Shown here one piece after another: positions 23,900 to 34,196 of a stretch of DNA of 64,000 nucleotides (position 1 is its first letter; each line of letters starts with the position of its first letter). The notes beneath the pieces are model-generated. The model worked only from the letters and a program-made list of their open reading frames with translations. It did no database searches and had not been told where the DNA came from. This DNA is from Pelobates cultripes (lineage: Eukaryota; Chordata; Amphibia; Anura; Pelobatidae), in NCBI GenBank assembly GCA_933207985.1, contig OW240912.1:201087593-201151592 (forward strand), written 5' to 3'. The translations under genes and the position numbers were made by a program.

Positions 23900-26800
23900 T
23901 GGTATTTATCATTATCTGTACACCCGGTCACTGAAAATAAAGAATTAAAAAATACAAACAAAACAATGTTACCCAATAGAGTGTGCATGTTGTACCCTGC
24001 ATCAAGCCTTGGCTGATGATTGGGATAATGAGTATAATTACTCTGAGTCATACTCAGTGGGGAAAGGGAATCCCTGACGGCATCACTCTGGTGAACTAGG
24101 AGCGGTCCCTTCACAACTGGTGGCAGAAGTGGGATAATGCCTTTCCCAAGACCAAGGAGAGTGATACTCTGAAAAAGTGAAGAAAACTAGTGAATGGAAC
24201 CTGGATGGCGAAGTCCTATGAGTGCCTGAAAAAAAAGAATACCTTAAAGGACTTGTTGGAGGTGAGGGGAAGGATTACCAGCAATTAGGCTAAAACCACC
24301 CTCATAGCCGAACTAGTGGCTCCGCATCCTCTGGATCCTTTGAGGGGGCCGACTTCTACCGGGATGTGAAGACCCAATTATCCCTGTTTGGCCCAAACTC
24401 TTCAACAGAGATTATTTAGCAGGTCATGGAGGACGTCACAGCAGCAAATTTCCTTTATAGGAAATAAAAGTCCTTGAGATAACATAAAGTCTTTTACAAG
24501 AGTAAAAGGCTTGATTGAAGTTGTAGCAGGATTGTAGGAGTTAAACCAGGGCTGGAACAGGGTTGCAGGGGTTAACCAAGGCTGGAACAGGAGTTGCAGG
24601 GGTAAATTCAGGAAACCCAGAAAGCAAAGAGTATTACCAGAGTCCAGACAGGCAGGGGTTAATTCAGGAAATCCTGGCAGGTGAAGATAACCTGATAACT
24701 TCAGACAGGATCTGCTCAGAACCTAAGGCAGGGATAGGCAACCTTCCGCACTCCAGATGTTGTGGACTACATCCCCCATAATGCTCTTACACCCATAATG
24801 CTGGCAAAGCATCATGAAAGGTGTAGTCCAAAACATCTGCAGTGCCAAATGTTGCCTATGCCTGACCTAGGGAGTCCTGTGCTTAAATAGGGGAGATGTA
24901 ATAGGAGCACTCCCACAAGTAGGAGTCTCAGGGCCTATATATTTGGAAGGCTCCTCTGGTGAGTAGGTGTCCACACCTCCCTATCTGGGTGGGAGGCTAT
25001 GGCAGTTTGTTCATTTAATTTGCAAACCTCCATGCTGCTTGCATGCTTGCTGATCTTTATTTCCTAGAGCTTTGTCACCCTGAGGGGAACCTGGAGCAGA
25101 ATGGGGAACACACAATACATATCACCCAACATGCCCACAGTAGGAGAGGTAAGCATAAGGGTTGACATGGCGTGCCTGCCTTCCCCTGCAAGTTGCAACC
25201 CACATGGAGTGGCTGCAGGGGCTGGGGGGCGAGGATAGTGCGGTACACCTTGCATTCATGGCACGCTGCTGAAGTGCTGTGGTATAAGCTGGTGGCCTAA
25301 TGAAGGGTTTGGCACGTCCCCCACACCCAGGACGCCGAAATCCATATGGCATCTGGTGAGTGAGCACAGCGCACCAGCCTCTACCGGTGTGCTGTGACAC
25401 TGGGTTCCCTCCCATTCTGACTGGTAAATTGTCGGGTAGAGCTGCAGAAGTCTACCTCTCTGCTCCCAACGAAGATCTGCGGAATTAGGATCACATGAAG
25501 GAAGCCCTGCTGACTCGATCTGTAGTAACACGGCATACTGCAGAAAGTTTTGTGAGCTCCGAAAGAGGGTCTCCTTCACCAAATTGGTCTGCCAACTAGA
25601 TTGGACAGCAATGCATTGGAATGCATGCTGGAGGATGTGGTACAACTCCTTCTCCTTGATCAATTATACGGTGCCCCTGCACCGGAGATCTCATAATGGG
25701 TTTGGGAAAGGCAAACTCCCCATACTCCCTGAAGAAACTCAACCAGTGGATGAGTACGCTGATGCTAGGAAGACTGACCACCCGAATCTTCGGACATAGT
25801 CACACACAGAGACTCATCATCCTGGGCCTGGAATACCTCTTCGGATGTCCCAGCTCCTGGCACCAGATGTGCCAGCCCCAGCAGTCTACCCAGGCACTGG
25901 TTCTACTGCTGTAAGCAAATTGTGCAAATTGTGCCCCTTGAGTTTCCATGCAACACCTGCCATCAACCTAGCCCTTCCGCCCCTTGTTTGCTGCACATTG
26001 CCTGGACACAAACCAAGAACTGGCTTATGAGAAAACCAATTATGGACCCAAACAGTTCTGGGGAAAACTGCATGAAGCCGACCACATTCAGGCAGCAGCT
26101 GAAAACCAGCAACATCACCAGCAACTGGTTCTGGTAAACGGCTGGGTAGCACAAGGTCTGATGGATACCGGTGCCACGCTGACCTGGTACAGAGACACCT
26201 TATCGGGAAGTGGATAAGACCGGCAGATCTGTCAGATCTAGACAACGATGTACATCTAGTACAACAGCCTGTGTTCATCTAGAGTGGGGTGCAGGATCTG
26301 GCACCATGGAAGCAGGGATCATGAGCGATCTATCTTCCGAAGTCTTGCTCATAAACAACAGTTAACTCACCTCCACATTCTCCACCGACAGAAGAGGCTC
26401 ATCCTGTAACTAGCCATCTTCAAGCTCGAGCGAGACCATGTTCAGATGAGACCCAGGTAGGACAAACTAACCTCATCCCACCCTGTAGTGACAGCTCCAC
26501 TAGCATGGGATATCCCAGCAGAATTTGGGAGGGGAGTAGCTGAGGACTTGTCCTTACAGCAGTACAGATCATGTCGCTAGCGGGGCTAGAAGGGGAACAT
26601 TTTATATAGACTCAGGGATTACTATAAAAAACAAAGGAAAGAGTTACCTGCGCACTACCCCAAATCCCTATGCATATTTAAACAAATGGAGTTTTTTTTC
26701 TTTCACTCCAATGGCCGTTAGGTTTAAGCCCACCTGCCACGTCAAGGCAAACTTCCTAGGTGTCTCCTACACTAACAATTCACCTTGCTTCCTTCAGCTT

Positions 26801-27260
26801 CAGGCAAAGCAATCTCTAATGAGACAGAGAGGGGTATTTTTTTTAAACCCCTACATACTTATTAACCCTTAACACATAGGATAACTGTATAGGGTAACAA
26901 GAACCCCTAACCGAGGTGTGGCCCCAGCGCTGAATCAGCAGCTGGTAATCCCACAGAAGTACTGGCTGGAGCTTCTGTGGATTGGGCATGGTATTCCCCT
27001 GGCAGAAGACCTAGGTATTCGACGGACCTTACATCAAGTTATTCAAAATGTATTTTGTCCCAGAAGCTCCCAGTATGTTCAGCAATACTGCCAGACCTGT
27101 GATGTCTGTCAGCAAACAGGATAAAATGGAGACTGTCCCTGGGCTCGGCTACAATCTTTGCCCATTGTAGAAGAGCCATTTAGTATGGTAGCAGTGGATA
27201 TTGTAGGCCTATCTAGAGCTCTACTCCCAGATGAATGGCCTCAGTGAGCGGTTTAATCTC
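23900..27260 (+). mobile_element. Decayed Gypsy-type LTR retrotransposon
   Basis: A primer-binding-site-like TGGTGGCAGAAGTGGGAT near 24119 is followed by gag-like sequence with several stops (to about 24470). Near 26160 there is a retropepsin-like D-T-G-A motif after a short hydrophobic stretch. At 26918-27124 there is an integrase zinc-finger region with paired His and C-Q-T-C-D-V-C. No reverse transcriptase is recognisable and the order is broken by deletions and another MITE. It is an old, non-functional copy. Confidence 0.65.
24729..24864. mobile_element. Short palindromic MITE (CAGGGATAGGCAACC ends)
   Basis: 136 bp, ends CAGGGATAGGCAACCTTC and GTTGCCTATGCCTG. The inner arms read CTCCAGATGTTGTGGACTAC and its complement, around GCTCTTACACCCATAATG. 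A sister copy lies at 60076-60211. It is inserted in the Gypsy remnant. Confidence 0.82.
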
Positions 27261-27770
27261 TCTACCTTTTGTATTTGTCTGTGTATATTGAATGTCCTCC
27301 ACTAATTGTACAGCATCTTATAAATACCAGTAATACATAAAATAAATAAATGTGTCAGGGTAGGAAAGGGTGCTGACCTATGACAGCAAATCCCTTCAAG
27401 AACAGGAACCCATCATGCAGAGAAAATAACTGACAACCACAAGGAATGAATGCTGACATATATATATTATAAGATGTAAACAAATATCAAATATAGTGCT
27501 GTTCGAGCATTGGCCCACCCTGCTCTCCAAATGCTCCGCCCCAGGGACCCATACCATGTTTTGCAGAGCATCAGCAATGTATATTGCAAACTTAACATCT
27601 CTCCCTGGGGCATTTAACTGAAAATTCTCTGGCTGCTGTTTAGCAAATCAGGCCTGATATATCTTCCTTCAACCACTATTCCAATTTTTCTCTCACACAG
27701 GGTACAGTTGGTTAAATAGAGTACACTGGGCAGGACCAGGTATGTTGCACAGGAAAAAGACAGGATTCAA
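27261..27770. other. Gene-free stretch right of the Gypsy remnant
   Basis: Mixed repeat-like sequence with no recognisable coding domain. It may hold further degraded LTR sequence, but I cannot support that. Confidence 0.4.
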
Positions 27771-27774
27771 GTCC

Positions 27775-28445
27775 AGAGTCACAGGATGCACGGTCAGAGC
27801 CAAAAGGATGCAAGGTCAGGGTGTCACGGCCCCCGACTTGCTGTGAGGTGCGGTCGTGCCGACACACTGAGCTTACCTGCTCAGCAGAGAGTCAGGAGCC
27901 GCTCCGCCGGGTTCTCCTGGTCGCCTGCCCGGAATAAAGATGGCGCCGACTATTCGGTCGCAGCCATAAATAGCTCCACCCCCCAGGGTCACACGAACGT
28001 GCGTGTGACATCACGACATCGACGCACATGCACGTTCTGAAGTTCCCTTGTTCTTTGCCCTGTCGTGGTTTCCGTTCCTGATTCCCGAGCGTGTGTTTTC
28101 TTGTCCTGTTCTTGATATTCCTGGTATTTTGACCTTGGCTATGACTTCTGATTTCTGGTTTCCCTGACTTGGTTTGTTAAACGGTATTGTATATTTCTGG
28201 CTTCCTTGACCTCGGCTATCCCTTGACCATTCTCTGTCGCTAAAGTATTAATCCGGCCATTCTAAGGACCAGTTTACATTCTATAATTTTCAGTTCTGTC
28301 TATGCAGATGTTACATAGTTCTGCGTGCTGGACCTCACTAGCAGTCGTGATACAGGGTCACTAGATACAGAGCCACAGGATGCAAGGCAAGAGCCACAGG
28401 ATGCAAGGCCAGGGTCACAAGATACAGAGCCAGAGGATGCAAGGC
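27775..28445. repeat. Minisatellite (CACAGGATGCAAGGCCAGGGT units) split by a solo LTR
   Basis: Units such as ACAGGATGCAAGG, CAGAGCCA and GGGTCACAAGATACAGAGCC repeat before 27822 and after 28352. The 531-bp LTR lies between them. Confidence 0.8.
27822..28352 (+). mobile_element. Solo LTR (Gypsy-type) with 5-bp target duplication
   Basis: It starts TGTCACGGCCCC and ends GTCGTGATA, with CAGGG on both sides (27817-27821 and 28353-28357). The canonical end would be ...TGACA, so one base has decayed. It contains a CATAAATA box and CpG-rich upstream sequence. No internal retroviral genes are attached, so it arose by LTR-LTR recombination. Confidence 0.8.
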
Positions 28446-28879
28446 CTATACTGCAACAGAAAAAATGAAACAAGGCCAGGCTATAAAGGGGCCTAACAAG
28501 GGCCAGCTGAAGTGCTAATGTTCCTACATGTAGGGAATAGCACCAAACAGGGCGAGTGGTGATCAATGGTACTGCACAAGGAGATATCAGCTAAGGAGTG
28601 AACCGGGAACCGGGAACCGGGACAAAATGTAACGCTGAACCAAATGCTTTGGATGTTCACCACCGCTTGCAAGGATTGGGAGAGATTCTTGCCGCATCTC
28701 TGGGGTTCTCCTCCGTTTGAATCATTGTATGGGTGAAGAGTGAGAGGTCCTCTAGATCTCATCAGGGAACATTGGGAGGGAGAAGCAGAGATGAAAGGGA
28801 CCCCTACCATATCTTATGTGCTAGAGCTGAGGGCCTGCTTGGAGCAGCTGACAAGGATCGTGCAAGAGAACCACTGGCC

Positions 28880-29165
28880 TGCCCAGAGTAGACAGTGAGT
28901 ATGGTATTTAATTAAACGGGGACAAGGAACTGCAGCTTTCATATCGGGCAGAAAGTTTGGCTGAAACCGGTCCATGATAATCTGCAGGCCGCCTGACAAG
29001 AGCCCTACAAGGTGGTGGAGCAGGTCTGCAAAAAATTAGTTACACCCCGTGGGCCGGGCCGCAAAAACATGGCGGCGGGCACCCGGTCACAGGGGTCCGC
29101 AGGGCTGCTGGGCCCCCTGGAGTGACAGGCCCGATCACAGTTGCGACCCCTGCATGTACACCACT
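28880..29165. mobile_element. hAT-like repeat end, TGTACACCACTG type
   Basis: GC-rich block with GGGCCGGGCCGCAAAAACATGG and GTCACAGGGGTCCGCAG, ending CATGTACACCACTG. It is related to the ends at 29892 and 48736. Confidence 0.5.
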
Positions 29166-29892
29166 GTACACACACACACACATACATACATACGAACGCA
29201 CACACAGAGACACATATATACAGACACACACATACATACAAACACACACACACACATACATACAAACACACATACATACATAGAAACATACATACAAACA
29301 CACACACACAGACACATATATACAGACAAACATATACATACAAACACACACATACACAGACATACACACACATACATACACACACAGACAACACACACAG
29401 ACAGACATACACACAAAGAAAAGTTCATACAGACACATACGTACAAACAAACACACTCATATACAAAATATTTTAGTCACCCTCCTGTTTCCTACCTTTT
29501 CGATGCAGGTGCGTGACTTTCCTGGGGTGCAGTGTTGGCTCAGCCTGATAGGAGTCAGAGTTCCCTCTCTGACTCCCTCCTCTCTTCCTCCCATGCGGCT
29601 CCCATTGTAAGCTGGGAGGAGTGACGGGTCAGTCACTTCCTCCCAGCTGTGATGTCATCAAAGGGGGCCCGGTCGCGCTGTTAAAGCTGACCGGGCCCGC
29701 TGGAAATCCATAGCCATCAGGTGGCCTGAACAGCATGGGCCACCTGAAGGGGCCCCTCAACATGCGACTCCAGTGGTTATACCACGCGGGCCAGGCCTGC
29801 AAAACATGACTGCGGCACCCTAACACAGGGGTCCTCAGCGCGGCCAGGTCCGGTCGCAGCTGCAACCCCTGTGACCATGGTATGTACGCCAC
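29166..29892. mobile_element. Non-autonomous repeat with CA tract, ending GTACGCCACTG
   Basis: An ACACATACATACAGAC microsatellite, then CACCCTCCTGTTTCCTACC, then a block with GGGCCCGGTCGCGCTGTTAAAGC, ending GGTATGTACGCCACTG. The copy at 47.05-48.74 kb has the same order of parts, so this is one dispersed family. Confidence 0.6.
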
Positions 29893-30069
29893 TGCTCCCT
29901 ACATTTGAGAGAGTTGGTGTGGATTTTCTCCCTGGGGTCTAGTGGTGCTGCTCTGATGTTCACACTCTTTCTGCACTGCTCCCTCATGCAAACCTTTTGT
30001 GATATCATATCCCGGCATCCTGGGGTGCGCAAAGGAGCAGGAAGATCAGAGCTCCCTCGCCGCAGGATA

Positions 30070-30731
30070 TTGCTTTCCTGCAGAGGGACTTGGATAGATT
30101 TGGGGCTGGGCACTAAAATGGCAGATGAATTGTTATAGATAACAAATTAGGCAGCAATATGCAATGTCAATCTGCAGTTGCTAAGGCCAGTAAGGTTTTG
30201 TCATGTATAAATAGGGGCATAAATTCTCGGGATTAAAATATAATTTTGCCTCTTTATAAATCGCTGGTAAGACCACACCTTGAATATGCTTTGCAATTTT
30301 GGGCACCTGTTCTAAAGAAAGATATCATGGCACTAGAAAAAGTCCAGAGACGAGCTACAAAATTGATAAAAGGAATGGAGCATTTTAGTTATGAAGAAAG
30401 GTAAAAAAAATTAAGTCTGTTTAGTTTAGGAAAAACGGCGCCTGAGAGGGGATATGATAACTTTATACAAATATATTCGGGGCCAGTACAAACCTTTATC
30501 TGGAAATCTATTCATAAACAGGGCTATACATAGGACACGAGGTCACACATTTAGGCTGGAAGAAAGGAGATTTCATCTAAGGCAAAGAAAAGGTTTTTTT
30601 ACAGTAAGAGCAATAAAGATATGTAATTCTCTGCCTGAAGAGGTGGTTTTGTCAGAGTCACCACAGAGGTTTAAACTGCAATTGGATAAATACTTACAAA
30701 AACATAACATACAGGGATATCATTTCTAATT
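30070..30731 (+). mobile_element. CR1-type LINE, reverse-transcriptase C-terminus, left half
   Basis: It encodes typical CR1 C-terminal stretches, including [17 protein letters not shown], and in the frame at 30454-30729 M-I-T-L-Y-K-Y-I-R-G-Q-Y, F-R-L-E-E-R-R-F and L-P-E-E-V-V. A frameshift near 30430 separates two parts. Its 3' UTR resumes after a hAT insertion at 32683. Confidence 0.9.
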
Positions 30732-31487
30732 AGTGGGGTCAGGGCCGGACTGGGGAAAAAATTAGGCCCGGGCATTTTTCAATCAGAGCGGCCCCCTAAG
30801 AAGGGGGCGGGGCCAGAGAGGGTGTGTTTTGTCATCACTAATGACAAGCACGCCCCCTCTCAAAGTGAGCATGTTGGTTCAATGCCAGAGCCCTGCTGAA
30901 GAGCTCTGGCATTAGAAAAAGGCCCTGTATTTGTTCTGCGCAGCGCAAGCAAATTTAATAACATGCTTGCGCTGTGTTTGCTTTTAAATTGTCTCTGGTG
31001 TCTCCACAAGTGGGATACCAGAGGACAAAAGGGCCAGGAAAGTGTATGGTGCATGTGTTTGGAGCCTGCTTGTGGGATTGCGTGTGTGTAGAGTGTGGTG
31101 TGGTATTGTGTAAATAGGTCAATTTCATATGTGTTTGTGGTGTAATATGTGTGGCTAGGGGCTGTAGAGAGTGTGTGTATAGGTGGCATAGTGTTATAGG
31201 GGATGTAGCGAGTGTGTGCATACGGGCTGTAGTGTGTGTATAGGTGACGTAGTGTGTGTAGGGGTTGTAGAGAGGGTGTGTTTAGAGAATGTTGTATGTG
31301 TTTGCTGACAAGGAATGTAGTGTGTGTGTAGGTGGTGCAGTGTGTGTGTAGGAGATCTAGTGTGTAAAGGACCCAGAGTGTGTATAGGAGATTGTGTGTG
31401 TGTGTGTGTGTGTGTATAGAGGATTAAGAGTGCATATAAGGTAAGGGATCTAGCGTGTATCTGGAGCGTAATGTATGTAGTGCTGTA

Positions 31488-31520
<33 letters not shown>

Positions 31521-31658
31521 AACATACATATATATATTTGGACGTATTGTATGTGTGAGGGGCGCAGTGTGTGTGTATGTAAGAGGGGTGCTGTGTGTGA
31601 GGGTGTTTTTATCTGCCGTCACATTCTAATTTTCTTTGTCTGTTAACTCACTGAGGGT

Positions 31659-31719
<61 letters not shown>

Positions 31720-31734
31720 AGCGAGGGTGCTGTG

Positions 31735-32115
31735 TGTGAGTGAGGGTGCTGTGTGTGAGTGAGGGCGCTGTGTGTGAGTGAGTGCGCTGTGTGTGTCTGG
31801 GTGCGCTGTGTGTGTCTGGGGGTGCTGTGTGTGTCTGGGGGTGCTGTGTGTGTCTGGGGTTGCTGTGTGTGTCTGGGGGTACTGTGTGTGTCTGGGGGTA
31901 CTGTGTGTGTCTGGGTGCTGTGTGTGTCTGGGTGCTGTGTGTGTCTGGGGGTGCTTTGTGTGTCTGGGGGTGCTGTGTGTGTCTGGGTGCTGTGTGTCTG
32001 GGGGTGCTGTGTGTGTCTGGGTGCTGTGTATGTCTGGGGGTGATGTGTGTGTCTGGGGGTGATGTGTGTGTCTGGGGGTGATGTGTGTGTGTCTGGGGGT
32101 GATGTGTGTGAGTGT
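31735..32115. repeat. TGTGTCTGGGGGTGC minisatellite
   Basis: Tandem units of about 15-19 bp. Reading frames rich in V-C-V-W-G-C come only from this repeat. Confidence 0.95.
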
Positions 32116-32305
32116 GATTTTTTTTAATTTAAATTTTTTTTTTTTTAATTAATAATAATAATTTTAAAAAAAAAGTTATATCCCCCCCCTCCCTTCTTAC
32201 CTTTAGCCTGGGAGGGGGGGGCCGTTTTGCCTGGGACGGGGGGGGGAGCCGTTCTGCCATGGGAAAGGCCTTGCTGCCTGATCCCTGGTGGTCCTAGTGG
32301 TGAGC

Positions 32306-32335
32306 GTGAACTCTAGCCTGTAGGCTAGAGTTCAC
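32306..32335. repeat. 30-bp palindrome
   Basis: GTGAACTCTAGCCT faces its exact complement across a GT centre, inside the hAT element. Confidence 0.85.
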
Positions 32336-32345
32336 TCTCGCGAGA

Positions 32346-32382
32346 TCTGAGCGTTGCCGCGGTAACCGCGGCAACGCTCAGA
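32346..32382. repeat. 37-bp GC-rich palindrome
   Basis: TCTGAGCGTTGCCGCGGT faces its complement around a single central A at 32364. It is CpG-rich and adjacent to the 30-bp palindrome. Confidence 0.9.
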
Positions 32383-32682
32383 ATCCCGCGAGAGGACCCG
32401 GCGGAGCTGCTGGATAGAGCTCCGCCGGTCCTCTCCCTCCCTCCCTCACACCCCAGCAAGCGGCCGCCTGGAAGTGTCTCTGGGCCGGTAAAGGGAGATC
32501 TTTGATCTCCCCACCGGCCCATGGAGGCACACAGCGGGGCCGGCGCTCGGGTAGTGCTGGCCCTGCAGGAGCCGGCCGGGGAGATCCTGTGATCTCCCCT
32601 GCCGGCCTCGGCCCCACAGCCATCGCGGCCCACCGGGCATTTGCCCGGTATGCCCGATGGCCAGTCCGGGCCTGAGTGGGGT

Positions 32683-32878
32683 AATAGCTGCTTGGTCAAG
32701 GAGATATCTGACTGCTATTTTGGGGTCAAGAAGGAATTTTCTCCTAGTTTGTGGCAAAATTGGAAGTGCTTCAGACTAGGTTTTTTGCCTTCTTTTGGAT
32801 CAAAAGCAACAACATATGTGAGGAAGGCTGAACTTGATGGACGCAAGTCTCTTTTCAGCTATGTAACTATGTAACTAT
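32683..32878 (+). mobile_element. CR1 LINE 3' end, right half of the split copy
   Basis: It continues the CR1 3' UTR (CTGCTATTTTGGGGTCAAGAAGGAATTTT ... GACTTGATGG type) and ends in CTATGTAACTATGTAAC, a CR1-like short tandem tail. It joins 30731 if the hAT insert and one target copy are removed. Confidence 0.88.
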
Positions 32879-33246
32879 ATTCTGCTCCCTCGCCTATCCT
32901 CTACTGATCCCAGCAGCAAACCATTGGACCCAAGGGATGAGGTTGCATTGCAACTCCCTTTCACAGTAAGAAAAGAGAGGCTTGTGTATAAGTCTGTGTG
33001 TGTGCATGAGTCTTAGTGTGTGAATATGAAGTTGTGCAAGCATGTGTATATGAGTCTTTATGTGTGTCTGTATGGGTCTGTGTGTGCATATGGGTCTGTG
33101 TGTTTGTGTATGAGTCTGTGTGTGCATATGGGTCTGTGTGTTTGTGTATAACAAATCCCAATCTCCCCACACAGATATTTTCAAATAAATATTCACCTTA
33201 TATAACACTGAAAAATAGCATGTGAAAAGAAGTGCACACTCTAGTA

Positions 33247-34188
33247 CAAGCATGTCAAACTCGCAGCCTACAATAAATATTTTTAGGGCCCAGCGAGCCG
33301 CGAGTTTGCCATGCTTACTAAAGCAGAGTAGGCACCTGCTCACCCCACATTGCAGGTGCGTACTCTGCCAAAGTTACCCGGCTGGGAAGAGCGGTCCCTG
33401 GTGGCAGCAAGGGAGCTCAGTCTTCCTGTTCCTCACTGCTCCCTCACGCACGCCCTCTGTAGTGATGCCGGGTGCTGGAATATGACGACATTTCGGCACC
33501 CGGCATCAGGGAGCTCCCGAGAAAAGATCAGGGAGAGACCCCACACCAGCTTCCAAAGTTAGGGAGCAATAAATAAAATGATATGAGTGTATGCAAGAAT
33601 GTGTAAATGTGTGTGTGTGTTTCTGTCTGTGTGTCTATGTCAGTGTGTGTGTGTCTGTCAGAGAGTGTGTGTCTGTCTGATAGTGTGTGTGTGTGTGTCT
33701 GTCAGTGAGTGTGTGTCTGTCAGTGTGTGTGTGTCTGTCAGTGTGTGTTGGTCAGTATTGAGATGGCCGCGGGTGGACAGTGGAGGACCTGGAGGTGTAT
33801 GAAGGCACGCAACGCCACGTCACATTCTGACGTGACGTCAACGTGCTCCACATTCACAGGTTTTCAAGGAGTAGCTGGAGGATATAGAGAGGGGGACTGG
33901 AATTTAGTATAGAGGGGAGGACTGTGAATTACTACAGAGGGCGGGACTGGGATTTAGTGCAGTGGGGGGAGAACTGGGATTTAGTGTAGAGGGGGGGACT
34001 GGGATTTAGTACAGGGGGACTGAGGTTTAGCAGAGGGGGATGCTGGTTTTTTATTTTTTTTTTACACTGTACTTTTCAAAACAAACCTTTTTTTCTATGA
34101 AAATTTAAGGTTTTGTTTTTCTTGCAGCCCACATATACTTAAACCTTGTTTATGTGGCCCGTGCTAGCTTTTGAGTTTGACATGCTTG
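33247..34188. mobile_element. hAT (Charlie-like) non-autonomous element
   Basis: Perfect 16-bp terminal inverted repeats CAAGCATGTCAAACTC and GAGTTTGACATGCTTG, flanked by CTCTAGTA on both sides (33239-33246 and 34189-34196). The inside has a small palindrome near 33470 and a TG/TCTGTCAG minisatellite at 33600-33760. No transposase is present. Confidence 0.92.
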
Positions 34189-34196
34189 CTCTAGTA

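Larger units (their letters stand above)
30740..32674. mobile_element. hAT-type non-autonomous element with 8-bp target duplication
   Basis: The ends are CAGGGCCGGACTGG and CCAGTCCGGGCCTG. The flanks are identical 8-mers AGTGGGGT (30732-30739 and 32675-32682). It is inserted between the CR1 coding end and its 3' UTR. The inside has TG repeats, a (TA)n tract near 31665, a TGTGTCTGGGGGTGC minisatellite and two GC-rich palindromes. No transposase is present. Confidence 0.93.

Noticed and set aside
29005..29516. Cys/Val-rich and His/Thr-rich frames on both strands
   Set aside because: They translate a CA/CATA microsatellite.
31759..32081. Three overlapping Val-Cys-Trp-Gly frames
   Set aside because: Pure translation of a TGTGTCTGGGGGTGC minisatellite in three phases.
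32325..32757. GC-rich minus-strand frames of 80-124 codons
   Set aside because: They lie wholly inside a hAT element and reflect high GC content.
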